Part shown: in pieces, positions 1-8,217 of the stretch
Layout of the letters: every line of letters starts with the position of its first letter
Numbering within the stretch: position 1 is the stretch's first letter
NCBI GenBank assembly: GCA_963837165.1
Contig: CAWIMD010000002.1
Span: forward strand, 1,648,628-1,712,627
From: JAENWD01 sp963837165
Lineage (GTDB): Bacteria > Acidobacteriota > Vicinamibacteria > Vicinamibacterales > JAENWD01
DNA: 64,000 nucleotides
Direction: 5' to 3'
Notes under the pieces: generated by a model
The model's database searches: none
What the model was told of the DNA's origin: nothing
Seen by the model: only the letters and a program-made list of their open reading frames with translations
Translations under genes and position numbers: made by a program

Positions 1-8
1 TTTGATCG

Positions 9-38
9 GTAGGGAGCAAGCGTCAGCTTGCTCCCTAC
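9..38. repeat. Perfect 13-bp inverted repeat (GTAGGGAG type)
   Basis: GTAGGGAGCAAGC (9-21) and its exact reverse complement (26-38) are separated by GTCA. It shares the GTAG(G/C)G start and short central loop with the GTAGCGC palindromes found elsewhere in the window and is probably a relative of them. No gene is recognised between 1 and 412. Confidence 0.8.
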
Positions 39-47
39 GCGCCTCCG

Positions 48-132
48 ACCACGTGGTGGGCGCGGTGTCCAGGGGCGCCGAAGGCGCCGCCCGCAGGGCG
101 CGAAGCCCTGGAGACCGCGCCCACCACGTGGT
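48..132. repeat. Y-shaped long palindrome
   Basis: Bases 48-74 pair with 106-132 over 27 positions with a single mismatch (67/113). The enclosed 31 bases form two more hairpins: GGCGCC-GAA-GGCGCC (74-88) and GCCC-GCA-GGGC (89-99). The core resembles that of the palindrome at 60135-60206, although the outer arms are unrelated in sequence. No protein is supported here. Confidence 0.75.
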
Positions 133-412
133 ACTCCGCCGGGTCGGTGCGCGGGCCGCGGAGACGACGGACGCTCGAGGGCGCTTCGACGACGAGTCAC
201 GCTGATATACGGTGGTTACCGCGGTCGCCCGGGGCAGAGCACACATGACAGTGCTTCGTCGGGAGGACGTGCAGGCTGAAGTCGCGAGTTGGGACAGGCG
301 TCCGGATCGCATGGTCTGCTCGCCGATCCTCACAATCGTGCCTCTGATCATCCGTCGTCTTCGCGGTCCGTCACCGAGCCGCATCACCATGCCTTCACCA
401 CGGTCCCTGTCG

Positions 413-1519
413 TTACTTCACCGATACCGGCGCTGGTTGGAGCGTGGCCCACACAAACCCCGCGAGCTCGCGCGCGATCGCGACGGCAATCTTCGGGGCA
501 GGTTTATGTTCGGCCGCCAACTTCCGGAACCGCCGACACAGTCGCTGTTGCGCCTTGTCCGCCATCGCAATCACGCGTCCTGGCTGTCCCGTGCGCCGCC
601 GCGTCAAGGCCACGCCCACGCTCGGGCGATGCTGATAGTGCCACGCCGCTTCGACCAACAGCCGGCGGACCAGCGCGTTGCCCGTGCGGGTGATGCGGCC
701 CCGTCGATGCGTCTCCCCGCTGGAGTGCTCGCCGGGCACCAGCCCGACGTACGCCATCAACGCCGGTGCCGAGGCGAATCGGCGAACGTCATGCAACTCC
801 GCGAGGAGCAACATCGCCGTCAACGTATCGATGCCCCGGAAACAGCGCAACCAGCCGACCGGCTCCCGATACGGATCGTGCTTGGCGATCTCCGCGAGCC
901 GGGCGTCCAACTCCAGCAGACGCGCCTCCGTGTGATCGATTGCCAGCTGATAGTCGTCGACGACGGCTCGCTCGGCGGCGTGCGTCCACGTCAGGCTGTC
1001 GATCCACTGGCGGTGCCCGCGTGTCCAGTTGCGGCCGGCGTAATGCAGACCACGCCGCAGCAGCAGCTTGCCCAAGCGATGGCGACACCGTTGCAGATCT
1101 TCGCGGGCATCATCCCGCGCCCGCGCCAGGTCCCGCACGGCTTCCTCGGCCGGCGTCGGCGGCTGCACGGCGGTCAGCAGGCCCGCACGGCCCAGCTCCG
1201 CGAGCTTCCGCGCATCGCGGCGATTCGTCTTCACCCGCTCGCCAGGCTTCCGGGGGATCAGCGCCGGCGCGACCACGTCACAGCTCACCCGCGCCGTCGT
1301 CACCTGGCGTTGCAACGCGTACCCACACGGCCCGGCCTCGTAGAAGACGCGGATCGGCCCCGGCGTCTCGCGCTCGAGCTTCCGCACCAACCGATGCACC
1401 GCCCTCGGCTCGTTCGCCAGTTGCCAGGTCACTGGCGTCTTCTCGTGGCCCATCAGCATCGCGACGAACAGATCCTTCTTGTGTGCATCGATGCCCACGT
1501 ACGTAGTAATGTTCTTCAT
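413..1519 (-). CDS. IS110-family transposase (DEDD)
   Basis: The 368-aa protein begins with VGIDAHK, which holds the first acidic residue (D11) of the RuvC-like DEDD domain. YEAGPCG supplies the Glu, and KTNRRDA supplies a later Asp. The C-terminal half has the Transposase_20 domain with GLVPGEHSSG and RRGRITRTGN, which contains the conserved Ser used by this family. Length is usual for the family and the frame is intact, so the element may be active. It starts at ATG 1519, immediately beside a structured non-coding segment (1518-1637). IS110 recombinases are directed by a bridge RNA encoded in the non-coding ends; whether this one is, is inferred. Confidence 0.93.
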   Translation of the reverse strand: MKNITTYVGIDAHKKDLFVAMLMGHEKTPVTWQLANEPRAVHRLVRKLERETPGPIRVFYEAGPCGYALQRQVTTARVSCDVVAPALIPRKPGERVKTNRRDARKLAELGRAGLLTAVQPPTPAEEAVRDLARARDDAREDLQRCRHRLGKLLLRRGLHYAGRNWTRGHRQWIDSLTWTHAAERAVVDDYQLAIDHTEARLLELDARLAEIAKHDPYREPVGWLRCFRGIDTLTAMLLLAELHDVRRFASAPALMAYVGLVPGEHSSGETHRRGRITRTGNALVRRLLVEAAWHYQHRPSVGVALTRRRTGQPGRVIAMADKAQQRLCRRFRKLAAEHKPAPKIAVAIARELAGFVWATLQPAPVSVK

Positions 1520-1637
1520 GACCGGCTCCCTTCGATGCGGCTCTGGCGCTCTCGAGCGCTAACCCGCGATTTCGGTGGCTCTGTCCACCGGGTTGAGTGC
1601 TGCAAGCACGACAACGTTACGATGGAGAGCCGGTCAT
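1518..1637 (-). ncRNA. Candidate bridge-RNA region of the IS110 element
   Basis: An 11-bp perfect closing stem (1518-1528 with 1627-1637) encloses three hairpins: 1546-1559 (GCGCT/AGCGC), 1561-1594 (AACCC and GGTGG pairing with CCACC and GGGTT, with an 8-base asymmetric internal loop) and 1597-1609 (GTGCT/AGCAC). It lies directly upstream of the transposase start, which is where the IS110 subgroup encodes its bridge RNA. The structure is seen in the sequence. The guide function is inferred, and no convincing match of a loop to the target was found by eye. Confidence 0.4.
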
Positions 1638-1647
1638 TCCATATTGT

Positions 1648-1704
1648 CTGAAGGTCTGCGCTACAGCTGATCGAACGCGGGCAGACCTGAAGGTCTGCGC
1701 TACA
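1648..1704. repeat. GTAGCGC palindrome: one half copy and one full copy
   Basis: CTGAAGGTCTGCGCTACA (1648-1665) is a copy lacking its left arm, which appears to have been cut off by the IS110 insertion. GCAGACCTGAAGG followed by TCTGCGCTACA (1681-1704) is complete. The base pairs following both copies (G(C/A)TGATCGA) are also alike, so the two are a tandem duplication. Confidence 0.8.
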
Positions 1705-1725
1705 GATGATCGAGGTGGGCCGCGC

Positions 1726-2625
1726 TCACGGCTTGGCGACGCGGCGCACTTTTCTCACCTCGCGCGGCGCCTCGAGCGGCAGGTCCGGCCGTCCGGCTGC
1801 GTCCCACGCGCCGTAGATCATCGAGGCCACGTCCGAGATCGATGCCGAGAGCTGCCGGGTCAGCAGCGCGCGCGTCCCGCGGTCCAGCACGCGGAAGTAC
1901 TCGTCGTCGTACACCTCGCGACCCGCCACGGCCGTCGTATCCGCCTGCAGAATCACCGCCGCCCCGGGATAGGCGGCCTCGAGCGTCTCGAACATGAACG
2001 CCCGGGGATCCCCGATCGGCCGGGCAGGCGCCGGCGAGAGCTGCAGGTCGTGCATCTCGCGCAGCACCAGCTCGGTCTCCCAGCGGCTGTGAATCCCCTG
2101 CTGCCCGGTGAGCTGGCCGTCGTAGTTCACCACCGCGTGAAGCGGGACGTGGCCGTCGGCCACGTAGTGGGCCAGCACGGCCGAATAGAACTGGACGTTC
2201 TCGAGCGCCCACGGCGCGCCGCCGCGCCCCGCCTGCTCGAAGGCGCGCTGCAGCTGGCCGTAGATTTCCGCGGTGCGCCACGGCAGCGTCCCGTTCCGCT
2301 CGACGAAGTCGCGTCCCCACTGCTGCACGGCGCGGTCGTAGTCGCGCGGCAGCGCGGCGAACGGCGGCGGACCGTAGGCGTCGAGGTCCGTGAAGTGGTG
2401 CGGCGTCTCGGCCGTCCAGCCGGCCGTCCGCCAGAGGTCCGGATCGACCGCGTGCTCGACGATGAAGGCCCGGTGCTTCTCGTAGAACGGACGCAGGCCT
2501 TCCGGCAGCAGGTCGATCGCCCGATCCGCGATGAAGCGGTGCACGTCGAAACCCCAGGCGCGCGGATGCGCCGCGCCGAGGATGAGGATCGCGAGCAGGG
2601 CCGGGAGCACGAGGAGTCGTCGCAT
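1726..2625 (-). CDS. Secreted zinc-dependent phospholipase C / S1-P1 nuclease-like protein
   Basis: The 299-aa protein has an N-terminal hydrophobic signal segment (about residues 1-24, ending near AWG). It carries the spaced His/Asp pattern of the PLC/P1 nuclease fold: GFDVHRF just after the signal, HHFTDLD, HYVADGHVPLHAV and HSRWE. These would bind a zinc cluster. The family hydrolyses phosphoesters outside the cytoplasm; the actual substrate cannot be told from sequence. It starts 20 bases from the divergent YdjM-like gene, so the two probably share a bidirectional promoter. No lipobox is seen. Confidence 0.7.
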   Translation of the reverse strand: MRRLLVLPALLAILILGAAHPRAWGFDVHRFIADRAIDLLPEGLRPFYEKHRAFIVEHAVDPDLWRTAGWTAETPHHFTDLDAYGPPPFAALPRDYDRAVQQWGRDFVERNGTLPWRTAEIYGQLQRAFEQAGRGGAPWALENVQFYSAVLAHYVADGHVPLHAVVNYDGQLTGQQGIHSRWETELVLREMHDLQLSPAPARPIGDPRAFMFETLEAAYPGAAVILQADTTAVAGREVYDDEYFRVLDRGTRALLTRQLSASISDVASMIYGAWDAAGRPDLPLEAPREVRKVRRVAKP

Positions 2626-2645
2626 GACGGTATAGTAGCGTCAGG

Positions 2646-3695
2646 TTGGACAACCTCACCCATACGCTCGTGGCCGTCACCCTGGTGCGGGCCGGCGTGG
2701 GACGGCGGACGCCGGGTGCGACGGCGGCCATGGTCATTGCCTCGAACGCCCCCGACCTCGACATCGTCACGGCGTTCACGGGCGGCGCCGTGTCGTACCT
2801 CGCCGCGCATCGCGGTCCGACCCACGGTTTGGTCGGGGTCGTCGGCCTGGCCGCCCTGTCGGCCCTGATCGTCTGGCTCGCCGCGCGCGTGTGGCGGCCG
2901 GCGGCCGAGCGCGGCTCCCTGCTCGCGCTCTGTGCGGTCGCGCTCGTCGGCACGACACTCCACGTGCTGATGGACCTGCCGACGTCGTACGGCGTCCGCC
3001 TGCTCAGCCCGTTCGTGTGGACCTGGTACGCGCTGGACTGGCTGCCGATCGTGGACGTCTACCTGTGGGGCATCCTCGTGGTCGGGCTGGTCGCGATGCG
3101 GCTCGGTCCCGGCCGCCGGGAGGCCATCGCGCGCGGCGTCCTGCTGGCGGCCCTCGCGTTCTACGGCCTGCGCGCCGGCGCGCAATATCACGCGCTCGGG
3201 ATTGCCGCGACGACCCGCGCCGACGGCACGGCCGCCCCGTGCGCGACCGCGCCGGTGCTCTCGCGGCACCCGGCCGTCATCGAGGCGGCCGCGGCAGGAC
3301 CGGGGGCGTGCCTCGAGGCCGCGGCGCTGCCGACGTTCTTCTCGCCCTTCACGTGGCAGCTCATCCGGCAGCAGACCGACGGCTACGAGCTGCGGCAGAT
3401 CTCGCTCATCGGCAGCCCGGCGCACGATCGGATCTGGATCCCCAGCGAGTCGGACCGGTGGGTCGCGGACGCCCGGCGCACACGGACGGCGCGTGTCTTC
3501 CTGAACTTCTCGCGGATGCCGGCCACGCGCGCCGTGACGCGGCCGGATGGCACGCACCGCGTCAGCTTTCTCGACGTGCGGTTCGTCGGCGGCCCGTTCC
3601 AATTCGAGGACGATCCGCGCGCGCGGCCTCCGTTCATCGCGACGGTCGAGCTCGGGCCCGACGGCCGCGTGCTGAGACAGGGACTGGGGCCATAA
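2646..3695 (+). CDS. YdjM/DUF457-type metal-dependent membrane hydrolase
   Basis: The protein is 349 aa from a TTG start, chosen because it gives the MDNLTHTL N-terminus that is characteristic of the family. APDLD (about residue 36), HRGPTHG (about 56) and HVLMDLPTSYG (about 104) hold the probable metal ligands between several membrane helices (to about residue 180). The C-terminal half is a soluble, probably periplasmic domain. This is the 'LexA-binding, inner-membrane-associated putative hydrolase' family; its substrate is unknown. A seven-base-period repeat starts immediately after the stop. Confidence 0.8.
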   Translation: MDNLTHTLVAVTLVRAGVGRRTPGATAAMVIASNAPDLDIVTAFTGGAVSYLAAHRGPTHGLVGVVGLAALSALIVWLAARVWRPAAERGSLLALCAVALVGTTLHVLMDLPTSYGVRLLSPFVWTWYALDWLPIVDVYLWGILVVGLVAMRLGPGRREAIARGVLLAALAFYGLRAGAQYHALGIAATTRADGTAAPCATAPVLSRHPAVIEAAAAGPGACLEAAALPTFFSPFTWQLIRQQTDGYELRQISLIGSPAHDRIWIPSESDRWVADARRTRTARVFLNFSRMPATRAVTRPDGTHRVSFLDVRFVGGPFQFEDDPRARPPFIATVELGPDGRVLRQGLGP

Positions 3696-3698
3696 CGA

Positions 3699-3759
3699 GG
3701 TTCTCGGGTTCTCGGTTCTCGGTTCTTGCGCGCGCGCAGACCTGAAGGTCTGCGCTACA
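3699..3759. repeat. GGTTCTC heptamer array plus GTAGCGC palindrome
   Basis: GGTTCTC-type units run from 3699 to 3728. They are followed at 3736-3759 by a complete palindrome, GCAGACCTGAAGG then TCTGCGCTACA. The segment separates two convergent genes (stops at 3695 and 3835). No other feature is seen there. Confidence 0.8.
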
Positions 3760-3834
3760 TGCGTCGCACGCGTGACATCCGCCAAGTCACGTGCGTTCCG
3801 GGCTTACTCCCGCCGTGCAGCGAAGTGGGAGAAC

Positions 3835-4590
3835 TCAGCCGCGCAGGCGCTTGATCAGCGACACGACCGCACCCAGGCCGCTCTCGACGATCCCGCCGGA
3901 GGGGCCGAGCGTGGACCAGTCGGACGCCCCGTCCAGCTGGTGGAAGAACGAGTCCACCTGCTGCCGTTCCCTGAGCAGCGCGAGCGCGAGGGCGGCATCG
4001 GCGCCGGGACCCGCGGCGTGGGGACGTCCCGCCTCCTCGCGCAGCTCGCTGACGACCCGGCCGACCCGCTCGAAGTCGATCATCGCGAGCGGCGTACGGC
4101 AGTACCCGCAGACCGTGGACTTCGTGAGGTCGATGGGCGCGCCGCAGTTCGAGCAGTTCACCGAGCGGACCTGAGCACGCAGCGCGGCGAGCTGATGCCC
4201 GTCGAGCGGGCGGATGAAGTCCTTCTCGCGCAGGAAATCGAAGAACGTCATGAAGCGGCCGTGGCCGCGGCCGCATCGCCAGTAGTGGAAGAGCGTGGCG
4301 CGCTGGCGATCGTCGGTCGACAGCAGCCGGATCTGGCAGCGCGGACACTCGAGACGCGCCGGCAGGGGTTCTCGCGGGCCATGGTGATCATGGATGATCT
4401 CGAACAGCCGGAGCGTCGCCCCGGCCGAGAGCTGCAGGTGTTCCCGCTGGTCGAACCAGAATGCCTGGCACGCGCCGCACAGGTCGATCTCCACCGTCGT
4501 GCCGTAGTGGCCATCCAGCCGCAGCCTGCGCATGGCGGCCCGGCACGCGGGGCACGTGAGGCCGGGGGTCTCGGGCAACGGCTCAGACAT
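3835..4590 (-). CDS. Multi-zinc-ribbon protein of unknown function
   Basis: The 251-aa protein starts at ATG 4590 (MSEPLPETPG), which overlaps the end of amrA by 8 bases. Three pairs of Cys motifs are visible: CPAC...CGAC (about residues 13-38, a TFIIB-like ribbon with the FWFDQREH ending), CPRC...CGRGH in the middle, and CSNCGAP...CGYC about residue 130. The C-terminal third is helical and ends in basic residues. It is coupled to amrB-amrA in a place where many genomes carry the radical-SAM partner of that system, so it may work with them. No catalytic motif is seen. Confidence 0.7.
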   Translation of the reverse strand: MSEPLPETPGLTCPACRAAMRRLRLDGHYGTTVEIDLCGACQAFWFDQREHLQLSAGATLRLFEIIHDHHGPREPLPARLECPRCQIRLLSTDDRQRATLFHYWRCGRGHGRFMTFFDFLREKDFIRPLDGHQLAALRAQVRSVNCSNCGAPIDLTKSTVCGYCRTPLAMIDFERVGRVVSELREEAGRPHAAGPGADAALALALLRERQQVDSFFHQLDGASDWSTLGPSGGIVESGLGAVVSLIKRLRG

Positions 4591-5140
4591 TCGAGGCTCG
4601 CTCGCCGAAGATCTCGGCTTCGAACGCGAAGACCTGTGCCCCCTCCCGCCAGGCATCCAGGGGCAGCCCGGCCTTCCTGCAGGTGTGCGCCAGGAATTCC
4701 TCCCGGGTCCAGCCCCACTCGAGGGCAACCTGCGGGAGCAGCAGGCCGCGATGGGCGCCGCGGGTGACGACGAGGCCGTGCCGGCCGACCTCGATGCGGC
4801 CCGGATCGGCGATCCGCGCCGGCGGCGTGAGCACGGAGACCTCCACGTCGATCCGGGCGAGCTCGTCGGGCCGCACGGGCGGGAACCGCGGATCCTCGAG
4901 CGCCGCCGCCCCCGCGCAGTGCACGATCAGGAGGCCGAGCGGACGCCCGGGCTCGGGCTGCCCGATGCAGCCGCGCAGGTCGCCGTGCGTGTGCAGCGAG
5001 ACGAAGGCGCCGGCCGTGCGGCGCATGACGTCGAGCGCCGGCGGGGCCGGGGCGGTCAGGCCCCGGACGGCCGCGACCAGCGCGGCCCGCGCCAGCGTGA
5101 CGACGGCGGCGCCCTCCGAGCTCGTCAGGGTCACGCTCAT
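4583..5140 (-). CDS. amrA: AmmeMemoRadiSam system protein A (AMMECR1 domain)
   Basis: The 185-aa protein is a single AMMECR1 domain. Motifs visible are GAFVSLHTHGDLRGCIG (about residues 45-61), ALEDPRFPPV, ELARIDVEVSVLTPP, and the C-terminal EEFLAHTCRKAGLP. Start ATG 5140 overlaps the amrB stop (ATGA), so translation is coupled. AMMECR1, Memo and a radical-SAM protein form a conserved set across archaea and bacteria that has been proposed to modify a nucleic acid or nucleotide; the reaction is not known. The radical-SAM member is not in this window. Confidence 0.88.
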   Translation of the reverse strand: MSVTLTSSEGAAVVTLARAALVAAVRGLTAPAPPALDVMRRTAGAFVSLHTHGDLRGCIGQPEPGRPLGLLIVHCAGAAALEDPRFPPVRPDELARIDVEVSVLTPPARIADPGRIEVGRHGLVVTRGAHRGLLLPQVALEWGWTREEFLAHTCRKAGLPLDAWREGAQVFAFEAEIFGERASNV

Positions 5141-5979
5141 GGCTTCGGGGAGTAGGCCGCGCTGGCGTACCCGACCACGCGGGAGTGATCGCCAGAGACG
5201 TCTCCCGAGTCGGCATAGGCGAGGACGCCGCCCGCGGTGATCCCCAGGCGGCGCGCCGCCTCGAGCACCGCGACCATCGGCCCTCCGCCGCACGCGTGTC
5301 CGGGGTCGCCCTCGATCGCGTGCATCAGCCCGTCGGCATCGCACACCGCAAGCCGCTCCAGCACCACCGCGTCGAGGACGCGCGCTGTCGCGGAGTCGTG
5401 ATAGTGCGAGAGGTCGCTCGAGGCCACCAGCGCGACGTCGATTCCCGCGGCGGCCTCCGCGAGCGCGGCGCCCAGGGCGAACGACACGGCGCGCGACTGC
5501 TCGCCCATCAGGATCGGCAGCAGGGGAACCCCGGGGAACAGCCGGCCGACGAACGGCAGCTGCAGCTCCAGCGAGTGCTCCCCCGCGTGGACCTCTTCGC
5601 GCGCCTCGCGCACGAGAGCCGTGGCCGCATGGAGGCGGTCGGCCAGCAGCTCGGCAATCGGCATCTCGCCCCACGGCGTCTCGACGGCGCCACGGTCCAG
5701 CATCGCGCAGCCCGGAAACGCGACGTAGTGCGACGGGCCGACCAGCACGATCGCGTCGGGCGAACGGCCGGAGAGCGCACGGTAGCTCGCCGCGGCCACG
5801 CGGCCCGAGTACCGGAATCCGGCGTGCGGCGACACGGCTGCCCGCGCGCCGGCCGGGTGCTCGCCGGCGGCGGCCAGCGCCTCGTCCACCTCGCGCGCCA
5901 GGCGGTTGCCGTCGCCCGTGTACCACGAGCCGGCAAAGGCCAGCCGGCGCAGCGGTCCGGATCGGCCAGGGCGTGTCAT
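5137..5979 (-). CDS. amrB: AmmeMemoRadiSam system protein B (MEMO1 family)
   Basis: The 280-aa MEMO-like protein keeps the family's putative metal-site residues: SPHAGFRYSG (His, about residue 52), GPSHYV (His, about 83), EHSLELQLPF (about 131) and SSDLSHYH (about 189), with ACGGGP near 230. The fold is related to extradiol dioxygenases. It is first in a three-gene operon (amrB-amrA-zinc ribbon) and is divergent from gatC, with 34 bases between starts. Confidence 0.88.
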   Translation of the reverse strand: MTRPGRSGPLRRLAFAGSWYTGDGNRLAREVDEALAAAGEHPAGARAAVSPHAGFRYSGRVAAASYRALSGRSPDAIVLVGPSHYVAFPGCAMLDRGAVETPWGEMPIAELLADRLHAATALVREAREEVHAGEHSLELQLPFVGRLFPGVPLLPILMGEQSRAVSFALGAALAEAAAGIDVALVASSDLSHYHDSATARVLDAVVLERLAVCDADGLMHAIEGDPGHACGGGPMVAVLEAARRLGITAGGVLAYADSGDVSGDHSRVVGYASAAYSPKP

Positions 5980-6013
5980 GAGCGGGATCGATCGCTATGC
6001 TAGCATCAGCCCG

Positions 6014-6313
6014 ATGGCCTCAGCACTGACGAGCGACGATGTGCGCCGCGTGGCCGCCCTGGCCCATCTCGATCTCACCGAGGCCGAGGTGGACACCTTC
6101 ACCCGGCAGCTGGGCGACATCCTCGAGTACGCGCGGCAGGTCCAGGCCATCGATACGTCCGGTGTCCCGCCGACGTCCCATGTGCTGGCCGGCGCGCCGG
6201 TCGAGCGGGACGACCTCGTCGAGCCGTGCCTGGATCGCGGGGCCGCGCTGGCCGCCGCGCCGGATGCGGCGCCGGAGGCGGGGCTGTTTCGCGTCCCGCG
6301 CGTCATCGGGTAA
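6014..6313 (+). CDS. gatC: Asp-tRNA(Asn)/Glu-tRNA(Gln) amidotransferase subunit C
   Basis: The 99-aa protein begins MASALTSDDVRRVAALAHLD and contains the typical GatC elements: a helix with LAHLDLTEAE, QLGDILEYARQVQAIDTSGV, then SHVLAGAPVERDD and the C-terminal GLFRVPRVIG. GatC wraps GatA and GatB and stabilises the complex that amidates misacylated Glu-tRNA(Gln) or Asp-tRNA(Asn). The stop (TAATG) overlaps the gatA start. gatB is not nearby. Confidence 0.93.
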   Translation: MASALTSDDVRRVAALAHLDLTEAEVDTFTRQLGDILEYARQVQAIDTSGVPPTSHVLAGAPVERDDLVEPCLDRGAALAAAPDAAPEAGLFRVPRVIG

Positions 6314-7809
6314 TGGCCTCCCCGCCTGCGGGAACGCTGCGCGCCCTTCGCGACGCGCTGGCCGGCGGGACGCGCACCGCCCTCGATGCCTGCCGAGCCA
6401 GCCTGGCGACGATTGCCGCGCGGGATCCGGCGCTTCACGCCTTCAATCTCGTCGCCGCCGACCGGGCGCTCGCCCGCGCCGAGGCGCTGGACCGCCTGCC
6501 GCAGGCCGCGCGCGGTCCGCTGCATGGCGTGCCGGTCGCCCTCAAGGACAATCTCTGCACCCGCGGCCTGGCGACCACCGCGTCCTCGCGCATTCTCGCC
6601 GGCTACGAGCCGCCCTACGATGCCACGGTCGTCGAGCGCCTCGAGCGCGCAGGAGCCGTCATCGTCGGGAAGACGAACTGCGACGAGTTCGCGATGGGCT
6701 CGTCGAACGAGAACTCGGCGTTCGGGCCCGCGAGGAATCCGTGGGATCCGACGCGGACACCGGGCGGCTCGAGCGGGGGGTCGGCGGTGGCCGTGGCAGC
6801 CGGCATGGTGACCGCGGCGCTCGGGTCGGATACCGGGGGATCGATCCGGCAGCCGGCCGCGCTCTGCGGCCTGGTCGGGCTGAAGCCGACCTACGGCCGT
6901 GTCTCGCGCTACGGCCTGCTGGCGTTCGCCTCGTCGCTGGATCAGATTGGTCCGCTCTCGCGCACCGTGGGCGACGCAGCGACGGTCCTGCAGGTGCTGG
7001 CCGGGGCCGACGCGCGCGACGCCACCGCAGCGCGCGAGCCCGCGCCGGACTACGAGCGGGCGCTGACGGGCGAGATCGCCGGCGTCCGGGTCGGCGTCCC
7101 TCGCGCCCTCGTCGGCGACGGAGTGCACGCCGACGTGCGCGCGGCGTTCGAGGCGGCCCTGGAGCGGCTGGCGGCACTGGGAGCGCGGCTCGTCGACATC
7201 GACCTGCCGCACGCGAAGTACGCCATTCCCGTCTACTACCTGGTCGCCACCGCCGAGGCGAGCTCGAATCTGGCCCGGTACGACGGCGTGCGCTACGGGT
7301 ACCGCACGCCGGACGCGCGGACGATCGAGGCGATGTATCTGCGGACGCGGGACGAGGCCTTCGGCCCCGAGGTCAAGCGGCGCATCATGCTCGGCACCTA
7401 CGTGCTCAGCGCGGGCTACTACGACGCGTTCTACCTGAAGGCGCAGCAGGTGCGCACGCTGATCCGCCGCGATTACGACAGCGCGTTCGCGGCCGTGGAC
7501 GTGGTCGCGATGCCCACCAGTCCGACGCCGGCGTTCCGGCTGGGCGAGCGCACGGACGATCCGCTGCAGATGTACCTGGCCGACGTGTTCACGGTGAGCG
7601 CCAACCTGTCGGGCCTGCCCGCGATCAGCGTGCCGTGCGGGTTCTCGGGGGATGGCCTGCCGATCGGGCTGCAGCTGACGGGCCGGGCGTTCGACGAGCC
7701 GATGCTGCTGCGGGTGGGAGATGCCTACGAGCGCACGACGGACTGGGTGCGGGTGCCGAGGGTCAACTCCCAACGTCCAACCTCCAACTCCCAAGGCGCC
7801 GATTCCTGA
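6313..7809 (+). CDS. gatA: Asp-tRNA(Asn)/Glu-tRNA(Gln) amidotransferase subunit A
   Basis: The 498-aa amidase-signature enzyme releases ammonia from glutamine for GatB. The catalytic Lys is in VALKDNLC (about residue 78), the cis-Ser in GGSSGGSAVAVAAG (about 155) and the nucleophile Ser in SDTGGSIRQPA (about 178). Start ATG 6313 overlaps the gatC stop. The last 14 residues (NSQRPTSNSQGADS) are read from a CAACTCC heptamer array, so the natural C-terminus has been extended or replaced by the repeat. Confidence 0.95.
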   Translation: MASPPAGTLRALRDALAGGTRTALDACRASLATIAARDPALHAFNLVAADRALARAEALDRLPQAARGPLHGVPVALKDNLCTRGLATTASSRILAGYEPPYDATVVERLERAGAVIVGKTNCDEFAMGSSNENSAFGPARNPWDPTRTPGGSSGGSAVAVAAGMVTAALGSDTGGSIRQPAALCGLVGLKPTYGRVSRYGLLAFASSLDQIGPLSRTVGDAATVLQVLAGADARDATAAREPAPDYERALTGEIAGVRVGVPRALVGDGVHADVRAAFEAALERLAALGARLVDIDLPHAKYAIPVYYLVATAEASSNLARYDGVRYGYRTPDARTIEAMYLRTRDEAFGPEVKRRIMLGTYVLSAGYYDAFYLKAQQVRTLIRRDYDSAFAAVDVVAMPTSPTPAFRLGERTDDPLQMYLADVFTVSANLSGLPAISVPCGFSGDGLPIGLQLTGRAFDEPMLLRVGDAYERTTDWVRVPRVNSQRPTSNSQGADS

Positions 7810-7860
7810 GCGATCGAGCCTGGCGCTGCTTGGGATTTGGGAATTGGAAGTTGGGAATTG
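7764..7860. repeat. Inverted heptamer arrays straddling the gatA stop
   Basis: Units CAACTCC, CAACGTC, CAACCTC and CAACTCC run through 7764-7794, inside the gatA frame. TTGGGAT, TTGGGAA, TTGGAAG and TTGGGAA run through 7830-7860. The two blocks are approximately reverse complements, so the transcript can fold back around the stop codon. The period is seven bases. Confidence 0.85.
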
Positions 7861-7872
7861 ATTCGATCGTGG

Positions 7873-8217
7873 CTACGCGACGGCCGGCCTGAAGCTGCGG
7901 AACACGGCCCAGATGAGCAGCCCGACGATGACGAGGGGCACGAGCGGCGCCAGCAGCGCCAGGAGCGCCCCGGCGGCAGCGACGACGGCCAGCAGCACGC
8001 CGCCCACCAGGACGATCGGCAGCACCACGGCGCCCACGGCCAGCTTCAGCACCGTCTTCGCAATCCAGAACGGCACGAAGAGCAGCCCGAACACCAGCTT
8101 GAACGGCAGCAGCAGCAGGAAGAACGCCATCCTGACGATGAGCGCACCGACCGACACCACGGCCACCAGCAGAAATGCCAGCATCACGAGCGATGCAAGA
8201 GCCAGAAATCCAGCCAC
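7873..8217 (-). CDS. Small multi-pass membrane protein, function unknown
   Basis: The protein has 114 residues from GTG 8217, which is preceded by a GGGGGTCC-type purine stretch. Another GTG at 8268 would add 17 basic, non-membrane residues and looks less likely. Almost the whole chain is hydrophobic (Leu, Val, Ala), with three or four helices. A KLVFGLLFVPFWIAK segment sits in the middle and a short basic C-terminus ends it. No family is recognised. It follows rpoZ in the same direction. Confidence 0.55.
   Translation of the reverse strand: MAGFLALASLVMLAFLLVAVVSVGALIVRMAFFLLLLPFKLVFGLLFVPFWIAKTVLKLAVGAVVLPIVLVGGVLLAVVAAAGALLALLAPLVPLVIVGLLIWAVFRSFRPAVA

Larger units (their letters stand above)
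236..1647 (-). mobile_element. IS110-family insertion sequence (boundaries approximate)
   Basis: The transposase (413-1519) is flanked by about 175 bases of 3' and 128 bases of 5' non-coding sequence. To the right, at 1648, begins the right half of a GCAGACCTGAAGGTCTGCGCTACA palindrome whose intact copy lies at 1681-1704. To the left, GGGGCAGA (228-235) matches the missing left half. This suggests insertion into the centre of the palindrome. IS110 elements are known to favour REP-like palindromes and to leave no long terminal repeats or target duplications. The exact ends are inferred. Confidence 0.5.

Noticed and set aside
2..279. Short open frames at the window start
   Set aside because: They coincide with palindromes, have no RBS and no family resemblance.
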